The notes beneath the pieces are model-generated. The model had not been told where the DNA came from and did not search any database. It saw only the letters and a program-made list of their open reading frames with translations. Position numbers and translations under genes: made by a program. DNA of 40,862 nucleotides from Parcubacteria group bacterium (GTDB lineage: Bacteria; Patescibacteriota; Minisyncoccia; Phycocordibacterales; WO2-35-19), in contig JAAZAU010000006.1 in NCBI GenBank assembly GCA_012514175.1, forward strand, positions 1-40,862. Reading direction: 5' to 3'. How positions within the stretch are numbered: position 1 is the stretch's first letter; the number at the start of each line of letters is the position of its first letter. This document shows, in pieces, positions 16,281-26,189 of the stretch.

Positions 16281-18707
16281 TCACAATAATTCTTCTTTTT
16301 TTATTTCAATCTTACTTCCTGGTTTTACTTCTTTTTTAGCGATTTTTTTAGCAATAAGCCGACCAATTTCATTTTGAATAATATGATTTATTGAATGTCC
16401 TCCAAATTGCATATTACCACTTTTCTCTACCAAAAAATCAATTAGTTCATCGTTTATCACCAATTCAAAATCTTGTTCTTTCAGTTTTCTGGCTAAATTC
16501 TGAAGCCCAAATCTGGCTATAACAGACATTTCTCTTTTATGTAAAGGGTGGAAAAGTATAATTTCATCAAAGCGATTTAAAAGCTCTGATCTAAAAACTT
16601 TATTTTTTATGATTACGTCAATAACCGAACTTTTAGATTTAGTTAAATCCACTTTTGATTTAATTAATTTCCAAATGAGTTCACTGCCAGCGTTAGAAGT
16701 GGCCACAATAATAAGATTACGACAATTAATTTGATTACCAAGAGCGTCAGTAAAAACACCTTCATCCAGAATCTGTAAAAATAAATCTAAAACATCGGGT
16801 GCCGCTTTTTCAAATTCATCTAATAAAAGCACACTGTATGGGTTCTCCACTATTTTAATTGCCAAAGGACCACTTTTGCCTACAAAAAAATCTCCTATTA
16901 AATGAGTCACGGCATCAGGACCGCTATACTCAGACATATCAAAACGAATTATTTTATTTTCATCACCAAAAAAACTTTCCGCTAAAACTTTTGAAACTTC
17001 AGTTTTACCAACCCCTGTGGGACCAATAAACAAAAAAGAAGCGAGAGGTCTATTAAGATTTGTTATATTAGTGCGTATTCTTTTTATAGTGTCAGTCACA
17101 GCTTTAACAGCTTCCTCCTGCCCAACAACTCTTTTGCGGAGTAATTTTTCAAGATTTTTTATTTTGTTTACTTCATCTGCTTTTATCGCTCCAGTATTTA
17201 TATTGGCTTTTCTTGAAATAAAAGCAGAAACATCACTCTCTTTTAAAACTTCTATGCCATTTTCTACAGCCCAAGGAGTTATTTCACTTAAAAGATTGAT
17301 GGCTTTACTTGGCATTTCGCCATAAGTTACATAACGATCAGCGCTTTTCACCAAAGAAAACACGCTTGGATAAGAAAAATAAATTTTATATTGCTTTTCA
17401 AAATGCGGTATTTGTTCTAAAAGCGCACAAACCACAGCAGGAACTCCAGATTGAGTGGGAACTATTCTCCCAAATTTCTCTAAAAGCGCTGGTGCAATTT
17501 CTACAAAAAAGTGGAAATCGGAATTAGTTACAGAAGCAATTATTGGTAATTCAGCCGAAGATAAATATGAAGATAAAAGAGAGGGCAAATTAACGCCAGA
17601 ATTTTTAGCACTAGACACAAACCCAAATAAATCTTTTATATAAAGAATAATGTTGCCAGTTGATATAGATTGGTCAAATATTTTTAAAATCTCCCCTTCA
17701 AGATCGTTTTTATTTTTATAAGTAGCTACCAGCGCTGACCAGTCCAACTCAATAATGTTCTTTCCTTCAATATAAGGTTGAACTATACCAAGTTTTATTT
17801 TCTTCAAAAACCTACCTATGATGTCTCTTACCACTTTCTCATCATCATCTATAATGATAGCGCTAGCTTTTTCTTGCCTCTCCATAATATCCTCAAGTAA
17901 AGAAACTTCTCTTTGTCTGTATCCATCTTCAATGTTAAGTGCAGAGATATTTATAGTTCGGTCAAACAAAATCCCAAATTTACTGAGACTATTTAATTCA
18001 CCATAAAACCAACTGGTTCCTAAAGATGGGATGGTTCCCAAATTTTCCCGACTCCAAAATCTTTCTTTTCGGCGTTTTTTATTTTTCATATCCATCACCC
18101 AAGAGGCTGAACTTATAAAATCTTCTCGCTTTACAGAATTGTGAGACAGAAAAGATTGAAAACTTTTATCAGTATCATAAACAATACCAGCGTAATCAGC
18201 CAAATCTACAGAATTTTCATCAAAATTTAAAGAAGAAGTTATAATCGAAGATCTGTCAGAATAAAGAAAATTTTTAAAAGCGGATTTAGAAACACCTGAC
18301 CTAATCAAAACCTCTGCGCCAATTTTAGTTTCAAAAAAAGCTTTCGTTACATCAATCTCATCGGTATCAAGCAAAATACTAGACAAAGCGTAATCAATAT
18401 TTTTGTTAGTTTTTAAAAGCTTGTCATCTGTCGTAATGTATAAACCTTCACTTTTCATAGAACGACAAAAAAACTCTAGAAACGACAAAAGCAGAAAGAC
18501 AAAAACACATAACAAAAACACGCCGTCGGCAAAACCAAAATACAAAGGTAAAGATTCAAAAGGTGAAATAAAAGAAGTTAAAGTCACAATAGCCAAAACC
18601 AACACACTACCTTGCAAAATTTTTCTTAAATTTCTTGGAAAAATCTTGTCCCAAAAAAGACAATAACTGTGTGAATTTGATATTTCTTTTAGTTCTTCAA
18701 AAGTCAT
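16281..18707 (-). CDS. membrane-anchored Clp-type AAA+ ATPase; degenerate D1, intact D2
   Basis: two N-terminal TM segments; D2 Walker A GPTGVGKTEVSK and Walker B VLLLDEFEKA; D1 P-loop position reads SAIIIDDDEKVVRDII. Confidence 0.88.
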   Translation of the reverse strand: MTFEELKEISNSHSYCLFWDKIFPRNLRKILQGSVLVLAIVTLTSFISPFESLPLYFGFADGVFLLCVFVFLLLSFLEFFCRSMKSEGLYITTDDKLLKTNKNIDYALSSILLDTDEIDVTKAFFETKIGAEVLIRSGVSKSAFKNFLYSDRSSIITSSLNFDENSVDLADYAGIVYDTDKSFQSFLSHNSVKREDFISSASWVMDMKNKKRRKERFWSRENLGTIPSLGTSWFYGELNSLSKFGILFDRTINISALNIEDGYRQREVSLLEDIMERQEKASAIIIDDDEKVVRDIIGRFLKKIKLGIVQPYIEGKNIIELDWSALVATYKNKNDLEGEILKIFDQSISTGNIILYIKDLFGFVSSAKNSGVNLPSLLSSYLSSAELPIIASVTNSDFHFFVEIAPALLEKFGRIVPTQSGVPAVVCALLEQIPHFEKQYKIYFSYPSVFSLVKSADRYVTYGEMPSKAINLLSEITPWAVENGIEVLKESDVSAFISRKANINTGAIKADEVNKIKNLEKLLRKRVVGQEEAVKAVTDTIKRIRTNITNLNRPLASFLFIGPTGVGKTEVSKVLAESFFGDENKIIRFDMSEYSGPDAVTHLIGDFFVGKSGPLAIKIVENPYSVLLLDEFEKAAPDVLDLFLQILDEGVFTDALGNQINCRNLIIVATSNAGSELIWKLIKSKVDLTKSKSSVIDVIIKNKVFRSELLNRFDEIILFHPLHKREMSVIARFGLQNLARKLKEQDFELVINDELIDFLVEKSGNMQFGGHSINHIIQNEIGRLIAKKIAKKEVKPGSKIEIKKEELL

Positions 18708-18710
18708 AAC

Positions 18711-19112
18711 TTATGCTACAAAAAAAGTAATCGCCAAAACAATACAGCCTAAAAGTATTACCGGCGCCAAAACCCAAATAATAAAAACAATAAAAGTAAG
18801 CACCGAAACTAAAACATAAGCTACAAATCCAACAGTCAAAACCGCAACCTTGACGATAAAACCCGCTGTTCTCGTTAGACCATTAATTATAAAACCAGAA
18901 GAAAAGGAGCCTGGATTAAGTTTCTTACCACAGTGTTCACTAAATTTTTTCCATGGCACAAATAAAGTTTTAAGTAAAAGTTTGAAAGAAAAAAAATGCG
19001 CAATGAACCATAAAAAATTATAGGCTACACCAAAAAGTTCTCTGAGCCCTTGAGTATAATGCCATTTTACATAAGCCCAAAAGAACGAGTCTCTTTCATA
19101 AACTTCAGACAT
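18711..19112 (-). CDS. hypothetical membrane protein, apparent operon partner of the Clp-like ATPase
   Basis: multiple TM segments; ends 4 nt before the Clp-like start; TGATATAAT-N6-ATG upstream. Confidence 0.75.
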   Translation of the reverse strand: MSEVYERDSFFWAYVKWHYTQGLRELFGVAYNFLWFIAHFFSFKLLLKTLFVPWKKFSEHCGKKLNPGSFSSGFIINGLTRTAGFIVKVAVLTVGFVAYVLVSVLTFIVFIIWVLAPVILLGCIVLAITFFVA

Positions 19113-19119
19113 AAATTTA

Positions 19120-19962
19120 TTATATCAACTTATAAAATATTTTGTTACCGAACCGAGTATCAATATAATTGAATTTAACATTTGAATTTTTGGCACGTTC
19201 TTCATTTATAAGAAGAACAGCATTTTTAACAGCTTCAGAAAAATCAGTTTCTTCAGGATTAAAAAATATATCACCCACATCTGACTGAGCTACAGCTTTA
19301 TCAAAAGATTTAATATCTATAGACATAATTTCTATGCCAGCATTTTTAAAAAGTTCAATAAATTTTTCATAAGCCTGCATTTTATCAGACGAAACAAAAC
19401 TTTTCATAACCGGATCACCTGTCAAAATACCTTTAAAAATAAAACGGTTTTTAGGCTCCAACCAATTACCAGAAGAAAGAAGATATTCTGATTCAGAAAA
19501 AGAAGCTTTTTCAAAAATCAAACCATTATTACTCATAAAAAAACATTCACCTGAAGCTGAACACCATAAATAATCCGCTCCTCTTTCTGTAACAGTAAGT
19601 TCTATACGATTATTAAAAAATTGTTTGTCAATACTAACCGTTTCAAGTCTTGGAAATTGATCCAAAAATAAATCAGAAAGTTCTTTTTTATTAATAAAAA
19701 AAATGTTTGATTTAGGAAACACAAAAAATCTGTAACCAGAAATAAAATTGGTAGCAGTATTTTTTAAATCATTTGAAGATAGAGCTTGCGCATTCAAAAC
19801 TTCAAAACTTTTAACTTGCAAAAAATCGGCTCTTGAAAGTAAAATCAAACCAACAACCAAAACAACAGGAAAACTAATTCCTAAAAATAACTTAAAATTT
19901 TTCCTAGTTTTATTCCTTTTGGCAATCCTAGAAGATGCTTTGTTGTATCTACTTTTATACAT
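19120..19962 (-). CDS. FtsQ/DivIB-like POTRA-domain protein
   Basis: short basic N-terminus, single TM, VKSFEVLNAQAL..., FPRLETVSIDKQFFNNRIELTVTERGADYLWC. Confidence 0.75.
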   Translation of the reverse strand: MYKSRYNKASSRIAKRNKTRKNFKLFLGISFPVVLVVGLILLSRADFLQVKSFEVLNAQALSSNDLKNTATNFISGYRFFVFPKSNIFFINKKELSDLFLDQFPRLETVSIDKQFFNNRIELTVTERGADYLWCSASGECFFMSNNGLIFEKASFSESEYLLSSGNWLEPKNRFIFKGILTGDPVMKSFVSSDKMQAYEKFIELFKNAGIEIMSIDIKSFDKAVAQSDVGDIFFNPEETDFSEAVKNAVLLINEERAKNSNVKFNYIDTRFGNKIFYKLI

Positions 19963-21249
19963 TTAGCCTACTTTTTCCTTTCCCCCCATATAAGGCCTCA
20001 AGACTTCAGGAATAACAATAGAACCATCAGCTTGTTGATTATTTTCTATAATAGCAAGCAACGGTCTACCAGAAAGAGCGGTGTTATTGAGAGAATGCAC
20101 AAACTTCAATTTGCCATCATCGTCACGGTATCTAATACCCAACCTTCGGGTTTGAAAATCATGAAAATAAGACGAGGAATGAGTTTCTCTGTATTTATTT
20201 TCGGAAGGCATCCAAGCTTCTATATCATACTTTTTGACTTGACCCAATCCAAGATCGCCACCACAATTGACGACAACACGATAAGGAATTTTCAAAGCTT
20301 GCATTATTTCTTCAGCATTATTTGTCAATTCTTCGTGGTATTTAACTGAAAGTTCGTGGCTAGCCTCACACAAAACCACTTGTTCCATTTTGTAAAATTC
20401 ATGAACTCGTAAAATACCTTTAGTGTCTCTACCATGACTACCAGCTTCGCGACGAAACGAATCAGCAAAAGAAATCATTTTTATTGGTAAATCTTTTTTA
20501 TCCAAAATTTCATCCATATAATAACCCATAGTCGCCACTTCAGCGGTCCCAGAGAGAAAATCACCGTCTTGTGTTTTATACAAATCTTCTTCACCTTGTG
20601 GAATATAACCAGTGCCTAAAAGAACTTCTCGTTTAACCAAGGATGGCACTATCATCGGAGTCCACTTTTCACCAATTTCACTTTTCTTACGGAAAAAATC
20701 TTGAACAAATTGCCACAGAGCAAACTGTAAAAGCGCAGCATCGTTTTTCAAAAAATAACCTCGGAAACCGGCGACTTTGGTGCCTCGCTCCGTATCAACC
20801 ATATCGTGAGCAAGCATCAGATCCATATTGTTTTTGGGAGTAAAATTAAATTTTGGAATGTTGCCCCAAGTTTTTAATTCTACATTACCAGATTCATCTT
20901 CTCCGTCAGGCACTGACATATCAGGAATATTTGGCACAGCAACCATAAGTTTCTGCCACTCAATCATTATTTCTTTCAATTCTGCCTCTAGTGCTTGCAT
21001 CTGTTCTTTTAAAGGTTGCATTTCTTCAATAAGTTTCCTTTTTTCAGCTATATTGCCAGCTTGTCCCAATTTCGCAACTTCAAGACTGACTTCATTTTGT
21101 TTGGCCCTTTTTTCTTCAAGCTTTTGACTGATTTCTTTTCTTTTGTCATCAACCTCTATAAGTTTCTTTACGTCAAAATCAATGCGCTTCTTTTGAGCGC
21201 CCATTGCAACCAATTCAGCATTTTCTCTTATAAATTTAATATCCAACAT
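19963..21249 (-). CDS. serS: serine--tRNA ligase
   Basis: MLDIKFIRENAELVAMGAQKK; class II motifs FRREAGSHGRDTKGILRVHEFYKMEQV, NNTALSGRPLLAIIENNQQ; start taken at 21249. Confidence 0.97.
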   Translation of the reverse strand: MLDIKFIRENAELVAMGAQKKRIDFDVKKLIEVDDKRKEISQKLEEKRAKQNEVSLEVAKLGQAGNIAEKRKLIEEMQPLKEQMQALEAELKEIMIEWQKLMVAVPNIPDMSVPDGEDESGNVELKTWGNIPKFNFTPKNNMDLMLAHDMVDTERGTKVAGFRGYFLKNDAALLQFALWQFVQDFFRKKSEIGEKWTPMIVPSLVKREVLLGTGYIPQGEEDLYKTQDGDFLSGTAEVATMGYYMDEILDKKDLPIKMISFADSFRREAGSHGRDTKGILRVHEFYKMEQVVLCEASHELSVKYHEELTNNAEEIMQALKIPYRVVVNCGGDLGLGQVKKYDIEAWMPSENKYRETHSSSYFHDFQTRRLGIRYRDDDGKLKFVHSLNNTALSGRPLLAIIENNQQADGSIVIPEVLRPYMGGKEKVG

Positions 21250-21296
21250 ACTCTTTATTCTATCATTTGTTAAAATAAATGTGAACAACAACAAAA

Positions 21297-22178
21297 ATGG
21301 ATTACAAAATTAAAAAACTTGAGCGAAAAAACTGGCCAACACTTCTAGAAGAAATCAATCAATTACCGAAACAACTTTTTTATGCTGGCACAATTCCTGA
21401 CTGGAAAAACAAATTACTTTGTGTGGTTGGTAGCCGTAAATACACAAATTATGGTAAAGATGCGGTAGAAACTTTGATTGAGGGTTTGCGTGGTTACCCC
21501 ATTATCATCGTTTCTGGCTTGGCTTTAGGTATTGATTCCATAGCCCACAGGGCGGCTCTTAAAAATAATCTGTTCACTATTGCCGTGCCAGGCTCAGGAC
21601 TTAATCCAAAAGTTTTACATCCACAATCACACATACATTTAGCAGAAGAAATTGTAAACAAAGGCGGAATGTTAATGAACGAATTTCAGCCAGAATTTAA
21701 GGCGACTCATTATAGTTTTCCTCAACGTAATCGTATTATGGCCGGTATGAGTCACGCTACTTTAGTGATAGAAGCTGAGAAAAAATCTGGCACTCTCATA
21801 ACTTCAAGACTAGCTACCGAATACAATAGAGACGTGCTTGCTTTGCCCGGCAGTATTTTTAACACAACAAGCCAAGGCCCTCATATGCTCATCCGTCTCG
21901 GAGCAACACCAATTCGTGATAGTGATGATATTTTAGAGGCTTTGCATCTAGAAAAAATGAAGAGTGAAGATGTAAATGATGAAGAAAAATATTTTGATTG
22001 TTCAGAAAAAGAGATGTTGATTATAAAAATTATTATAGAACCTTTACCTCGTGATGAAATTTTAAGACGAGCCCACCTGGAACACAAAATTGCAATTAGC
22101 GAAACCCAAACTCTTCTGTCTCTTTTAGAGCTCAAAGGCATTATTAAAGAAACCTTAGGTGAAATAAGACTTACTTAA
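21297..22178 (+). CDS. dprA: DNA processing protein DprA
   Basis: VVGSRKYTNYG, VSGLALGIDSIAHRAAL, FPQRNRIMAGMSHATLVIEAEKKSGTLITSRLA. Confidence 0.95.
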   Translation: MDYKIKKLERKNWPTLLEEINQLPKQLFYAGTIPDWKNKLLCVVGSRKYTNYGKDAVETLIEGLRGYPIIIVSGLALGIDSIAHRAALKNNLFTIAVPGSGLNPKVLHPQSHIHLAEEIVNKGGMLMNEFQPEFKATHYSFPQRNRIMAGMSHATLVIEAEKKSGTLITSRLATEYNRDVLALPGSIFNTTSQGPHMLIRLGATPIRDSDDILEALHLEKMKSEDVNDEEKYFDCSEKEMLIIKIIIEPLPRDEILRRAHLEHKIAISETQTLLSLLELKGIIKETLGEIRLT

Positions 22179-22237
22179 AATTATTTGAAAAATATTTCAT
22201 ATCAGTTATTATAAAAATAGATTAAAAAGGAGGAGTT

Positions 22238-22387
22238 ATGAAATATACAATGATCATAATTCTGTTGTTATTCACCTTTTTTTTGGTTTCCCTCGCAAAA
22301 AGCAGAAAAAAGCTCAACAAAGCCCTTGGTGGCAAAAGTGTTGGGCAAGTCGTGAAGGAAAACCGAAAAAAACTCTCAATGAGATAA
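22238..22387 (+). CDS. 49-aa single-pass membrane miniprotein (not in ORF track)
   Basis: AAGGAGG SD then ATG; MKYTMIIILLLFTFFLVSLAKSRKKLNKALGGKSVGQVVKENRKKLSMR*; promoter-like TTGAAA-N16-TATTAT (22185-22212); terminator downstream. Confidence 0.75.
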   Translation: MKYTMIIILLLFTFFLVSLAKSRKKLNKALGGKSVGQVVKENRKKLSMR

Positions 22388-22406
22388 TTATGAGGAGAGA
22401 CATTTG

Positions 22407-22452
22407 AAAGCGGGTTTGTAGATCGTTTTGTACCGAAACACAAACCCGCTTT
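22407..22452 (+). terminator. terminator AAAGCGGGTTTGT...ACAAACCCGCTTT-TTT
   Basis: perfect 13-bp stem with T-rich tail. Confidence 0.9.
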
Positions 22453-22493
22453 TTTGCTTTTTTTATTTTTATAATTTATCCTGTAGATATCAT

Positions 22494-24680
22494 ATGAAAT
22501 TATTAATAGTAGAATCACCAGCAAAAGCGAAAACGATTAGCAAATACATTGGCGATGAATATAAGGTTGTCGCCAGTGTTGGGCATGTGCGCGATTTACC
22601 AAAATCAAATAAAAAAGCTATTGATATAGAATCGGGTTTTGTTCCACATTACGAAATTTCTAAAGGTAAAGAACACGTTGTCTCTGACATTAAAAAATTA
22701 GCAGAAAAAGCTGATGAAATATTGCTTGCCACTGACCCCGATCGCGAAGGTGAAGCTATTGCTTGGCATTTAGCTGAACTGATTTCAAATGAGAAAAAGC
22801 AAAAAGAAAAAAACATTAAGAGAATTACTTACCATGAAATCACAAAGGAGGCTATTGAAGAAGCTTTGAAAAACCCTAAAGCAATAGATCAAAATTTAAG
22901 AAAAGCGCAAGAAGCTAGAAGAGTTTTAGATAGACTGGTCGGTTATGATTTGTCGGGTTTAATTTGGAAAAAAGTTAGATATGGTCTTTCCGCCGGCAGA
23001 GTTCAATCTCCCGCTCTTCGTATTATTATGGAAAAAGAAAGAGAGATAAGGGCTTTTGTGCCTGAAACTTATTTTGTAATTTCTGCAGAATTAGAAACAG
23101 AGAAAAAAGAAAAATTTGTGGCTTTTTGTGAAAAAGAACCCAAAACTCAAAAAGAAGCAGATGAGATTTATAAAATAGCTAAAAATGAAAAATGGTCAGT
23201 TAAGGACGTGGTAGAGACAGAAACAAAAAGAACGCCTTATGCCCCATTTACCACTTCTACTTTACAACAATCAGCATCCACCCGATTAGGTTTTTCACCT
23301 AAACGCACCATGATGACAGCTCAAAAACTTTATGAAGCTGGACATATTACTTATATGCGCACTGATAGCTCAAATATGGCGAAAGTAGCTTTAGGACAAA
23401 TAAAAGCTGTGGTTTCTAAAAAGTATGGCAGTGAATTACATCAGTCTCGCGCTTACAAAACTAAATCCAAAAATGCTCAAGAGGCTCACGAAGCGGTTCG
23501 CCCAACATATTTTGAAAAAGAAAATTGTGGCACCACTGATGATCAAAAAAAGCTATATCGGCTCATCTGGCAAAGAGCAGTAGCTAGCCAAATGAAAGAT
23601 GCTAAAATAATGCGAACCAAAATCATTACTACAACATCCAAAAACATACCAGATTTTTCTGCTAATGGTTCAAGAGTTATTGAAGACGGTTGGCTGTTGG
23701 CTGATCCCGGGGCTAAAGGTGAAGATGTTATTTTGCCTAAAGTTAAAACCGGAGATTTTCTTTCTCTCATAAACTTAAACAGCGAAGAAAAACAAACTTC
23801 GCCACCAAATCGTTATAGCGAAGCTGGACTTATTAAAGAATTAGAAAAAAGAGGTATCGGCAGACCTTCTACTTATGCTTCTATTATAGGCACAATTGTA
23901 GAGAGAGGTTATGTTGAAAAAGAAGGACGAACACTCAAACCCACCGATACTGGTGATGTAGTTTCTACTTTTTTGGAAGATAATTTTAAAGATTACATAA
24001 GCGACACTTTCACAGCGGAAATGGAAGACAAATTGGATCAAATTGCTGATGGTACTAGAGAATATGAACCCACTCTGCAAGAATTCTATAAACCTTTTTT
24101 GAAAGACATTAAAGAAAAAGAAAAAACTGCCAAACTTACCACCTTAGGAGAAGCTGATCCCAAACTTAAATGTCCAATTTGTAATTCAAATATGATTATA
24201 AAACTCGGTAGAGGGGGCAAATTTTTGAGTTGTGAAAAATTTCCAGATTGTAAAGGTATGAGAAACATTGACGGAAGTGAAATTAAAGAAGCTGAAGCTA
24301 TAGGAACCGATCCAGTTACTGGACTTCCGGTTTTTGTTATGGATGGCAGATTTGGTCCTTATGTCCAGCTTGGTGTAAAAGATGAGAAAAACAAAAAACC
24401 ACGCCGTTCAAGTATTCCCAAAGAAAAAAACCCCAACGAAGTTAGTTTAGATGATGCATTAAAATATTTAAGTTTACCAAGAGAACTCGGACCTCATCCC
24501 GAAACCGGAGAAATGGTAAGCGCCAATATCGGTCGTTTCGGACCTTATGTAGTCCATCAAAAAGACTTCCATTCCCTTAAAGAAGATGATGTTTACACCA
24601 TTGAACTCCCTCGCGCTCTAGAAATTTTAGCCGAAGAAAAAAAGAAAAGAGGCTTTGCCAGAAAGAAGAAAAAAAGGTAA
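22494..24680 (+). CDS. topA: DNA topoisomerase I
   Basis: MKLLIVESPAKAKTISKYIGDEYKVVASVGHVRDLP, LATDPDREGEAIAWHL, YMRTDSSNMA; C-terminal zinc-finger and further C-terminal repeats. Confidence 0.97.
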   Translation: MKLLIVESPAKAKTISKYIGDEYKVVASVGHVRDLPKSNKKAIDIESGFVPHYEISKGKEHVVSDIKKLAEKADEILLATDPDREGEAIAWHLAELISNEKKQKEKNIKRITYHEITKEAIEEALKNPKAIDQNLRKAQEARRVLDRLVGYDLSGLIWKKVRYGLSAGRVQSPALRIIMEKEREIRAFVPETYFVISAELETEKKEKFVAFCEKEPKTQKEADEIYKIAKNEKWSVKDVVETETKRTPYAPFTTSTLQQSASTRLGFSPKRTMMTAQKLYEAGHITYMRTDSSNMAKVALGQIKAVVSKKYGSELHQSRAYKTKSKNAQEAHEAVRPTYFEKENCGTTDDQKKLYRLIWQRAVASQMKDAKIMRTKIITTTSKNIPDFSANGSRVIEDGWLLADPGAKGEDVILPKVKTGDFLSLINLNSEEKQTSPPNRYSEAGLIKELEKRGIGRPSTYASIIGTIVERGYVEKEGRTLKPTDTGDVVSTFLEDNFKDYISDTFTAEMEDKLDQIADGTREYEPTLQEFYKPFLKDIKEKEKTAKLTTLGEADPKLKCPICNSNMIIKLGRGGKFLSCEKFPDCKGMRNIDGSEIKEAEAIGTDPVTGLPVFVMDGRFGPYVQLGVKDEKNKKPRRSSIPKEKNPNEVSLDDALKYLSLPRELGPHPETGEMVSANIGRFGPYVVHQKDFHSLKEDDVYTIELPRALEILAEEKKKRGFARKKKKR

Positions 24681-24689
24681 GGTTAAGAT

Positions 24690-26189
24690 ATGAAAAACAT
24701 CAAGGAAATAATTTCATTGATGCGAAACCCCACTCAAAAAGACATTGATTTAATACAAAAATCATACGATTTTGCTTTGAACGCTCACAAAGAACATAAA
24801 CGTTTCAGTGGCGAACCCTATTTTAATCACCTTTTTGCTACAGCTAAAAATATCGCTGAATTAGGTATGAGTGCCACAGCCATATCAGCTGGCTTTTTAC
24901 ATGATTCCATAGAAGATGTTGGAGTTGACCCAGAGGAAATAAGAAAAGAATTTGGTGAAGAAATACTTTTTTTAGTTCAGGGAGTCGCCAAACTCGGTCA
25001 AATAAAATATAAAGGCACCAATAGATACAATGAATCCTTAAGGAAATTTTTCGGAGCAATGTCTAAAGACATTAGAGTTCTTATAATCAAACTCTGCGAT
25101 CGTTTAAACAATATGCAAACTCTTGAACATGTGCCAAAAACAAAACAGCTACGTATAGCTAAAGAAACTTTAGAAATATTTGCTCCTTTAGCGCATCGGC
25201 TAGGTATTAAAAAATTACAAAGAGATTTAGAGGATTTAGCTTTTACTTATATTTATCCAGAAAAAGCGGAGAAAACTAAAAATCTTTTAGTAAAAAAGAA
25301 AGAGGAGCACGAAATTCACTTAGACAAATTTAGAGAATCCATAATCAAAAAACTTTACAAAAATGGAATAACTAATTTCAGGATTGATTATCGTGTAAAA
25401 GGCCTATATTCACTTTACAAAAAATTAGAAAGATACGAAAACAACATAGATAATATTTATGACATCTCGGCTTTACGTATCATAGTTCAAGATATAACCG
25501 ATTGTTATAGAATACTCGGCATAGTACACAATTCCTGGAAACCATTACTGGGGCGCATCAAAGATTATATCGCCTCACCCAAACCTAATGGTTACCGTTC
25601 TTTACACACAACCGTCTTCTCTGGAGATGGTAGTATTATTGAAGTCCAAATACGAACGGAAGAAATGGATAAAGAATCAGAATATGGTATTGCTTCTCAC
25701 CTTTCTTATAAAAGCAGTGCTAGTCACAACAAGAGCTTGTATTTAGTAAAAAATATTATCTCTCAAAAAAACATTGATGATATTAGAAACAAAAATAGTG
25801 AGGAGCTAATTGATATACCAATTTGGATAAAAGAATTAGTTAAATATCAAGAAGCTACTGGCAATAAATTTTTGGAAGAAATAAAAAAAGATATCTTAGA
25901 AGAAAGAATTTTCGTCTTCACCCCTAAAGGAGATGTTATAGATTTACCTTTAGGTTCTTCTGTTATAGATTTCGCTTATATGATCCACACCGATGTTGGT
26001 AATCATATATCAGGGGCAAAAGTGAACGGCAAATTTGTAGCTCTATACACCAAATTACAAAATGGAGACCGAGTAGAAATTGAAACCAAAAAAAGCGCCA
26101 AACCAAACAAAAAATGGATTGAGCATTGTAAAACGGCTTTAGCCAAACATCAGATTAAATCAGCTATAAGTAGAGAACTTAAACGCTAA
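24690..26189 (+). CDS. RelA/SpoT-family (p)ppGpp synthetase/hydrolase (HD + synthetase + TGS)
   Basis: GFLHDSIEDVGV, LLGRIKDYIASPKPNGYRSLHTTVF, C-terminal TGS region. Confidence 0.95.
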   Translation: MKNIKEIISLMRNPTQKDIDLIQKSYDFALNAHKEHKRFSGEPYFNHLFATAKNIAELGMSATAISAGFLHDSIEDVGVDPEEIRKEFGEEILFLVQGVAKLGQIKYKGTNRYNESLRKFFGAMSKDIRVLIIKLCDRLNNMQTLEHVPKTKQLRIAKETLEIFAPLAHRLGIKKLQRDLEDLAFTYIYPEKAEKTKNLLVKKKEEHEIHLDKFRESIIKKLYKNGITNFRIDYRVKGLYSLYKKLERYENNIDNIYDISALRIIVQDITDCYRILGIVHNSWKPLLGRIKDYIASPKPNGYRSLHTTVFSGDGSIIEVQIRTEEMDKESEYGIASHLSYKSSASHNKSLYLVKNIISQKNIDDIRNKNSEELIDIPIWIKELVKYQEATGNKFLEEIKKDILEERIFVFTPKGDVIDLPLGSSVIDFAYMIHTDVGNHISGAKVNGKFVALYTKLQNGDRVEIETKKSAKPNKKWIEHCKTALAKHQIKSAISRELKR

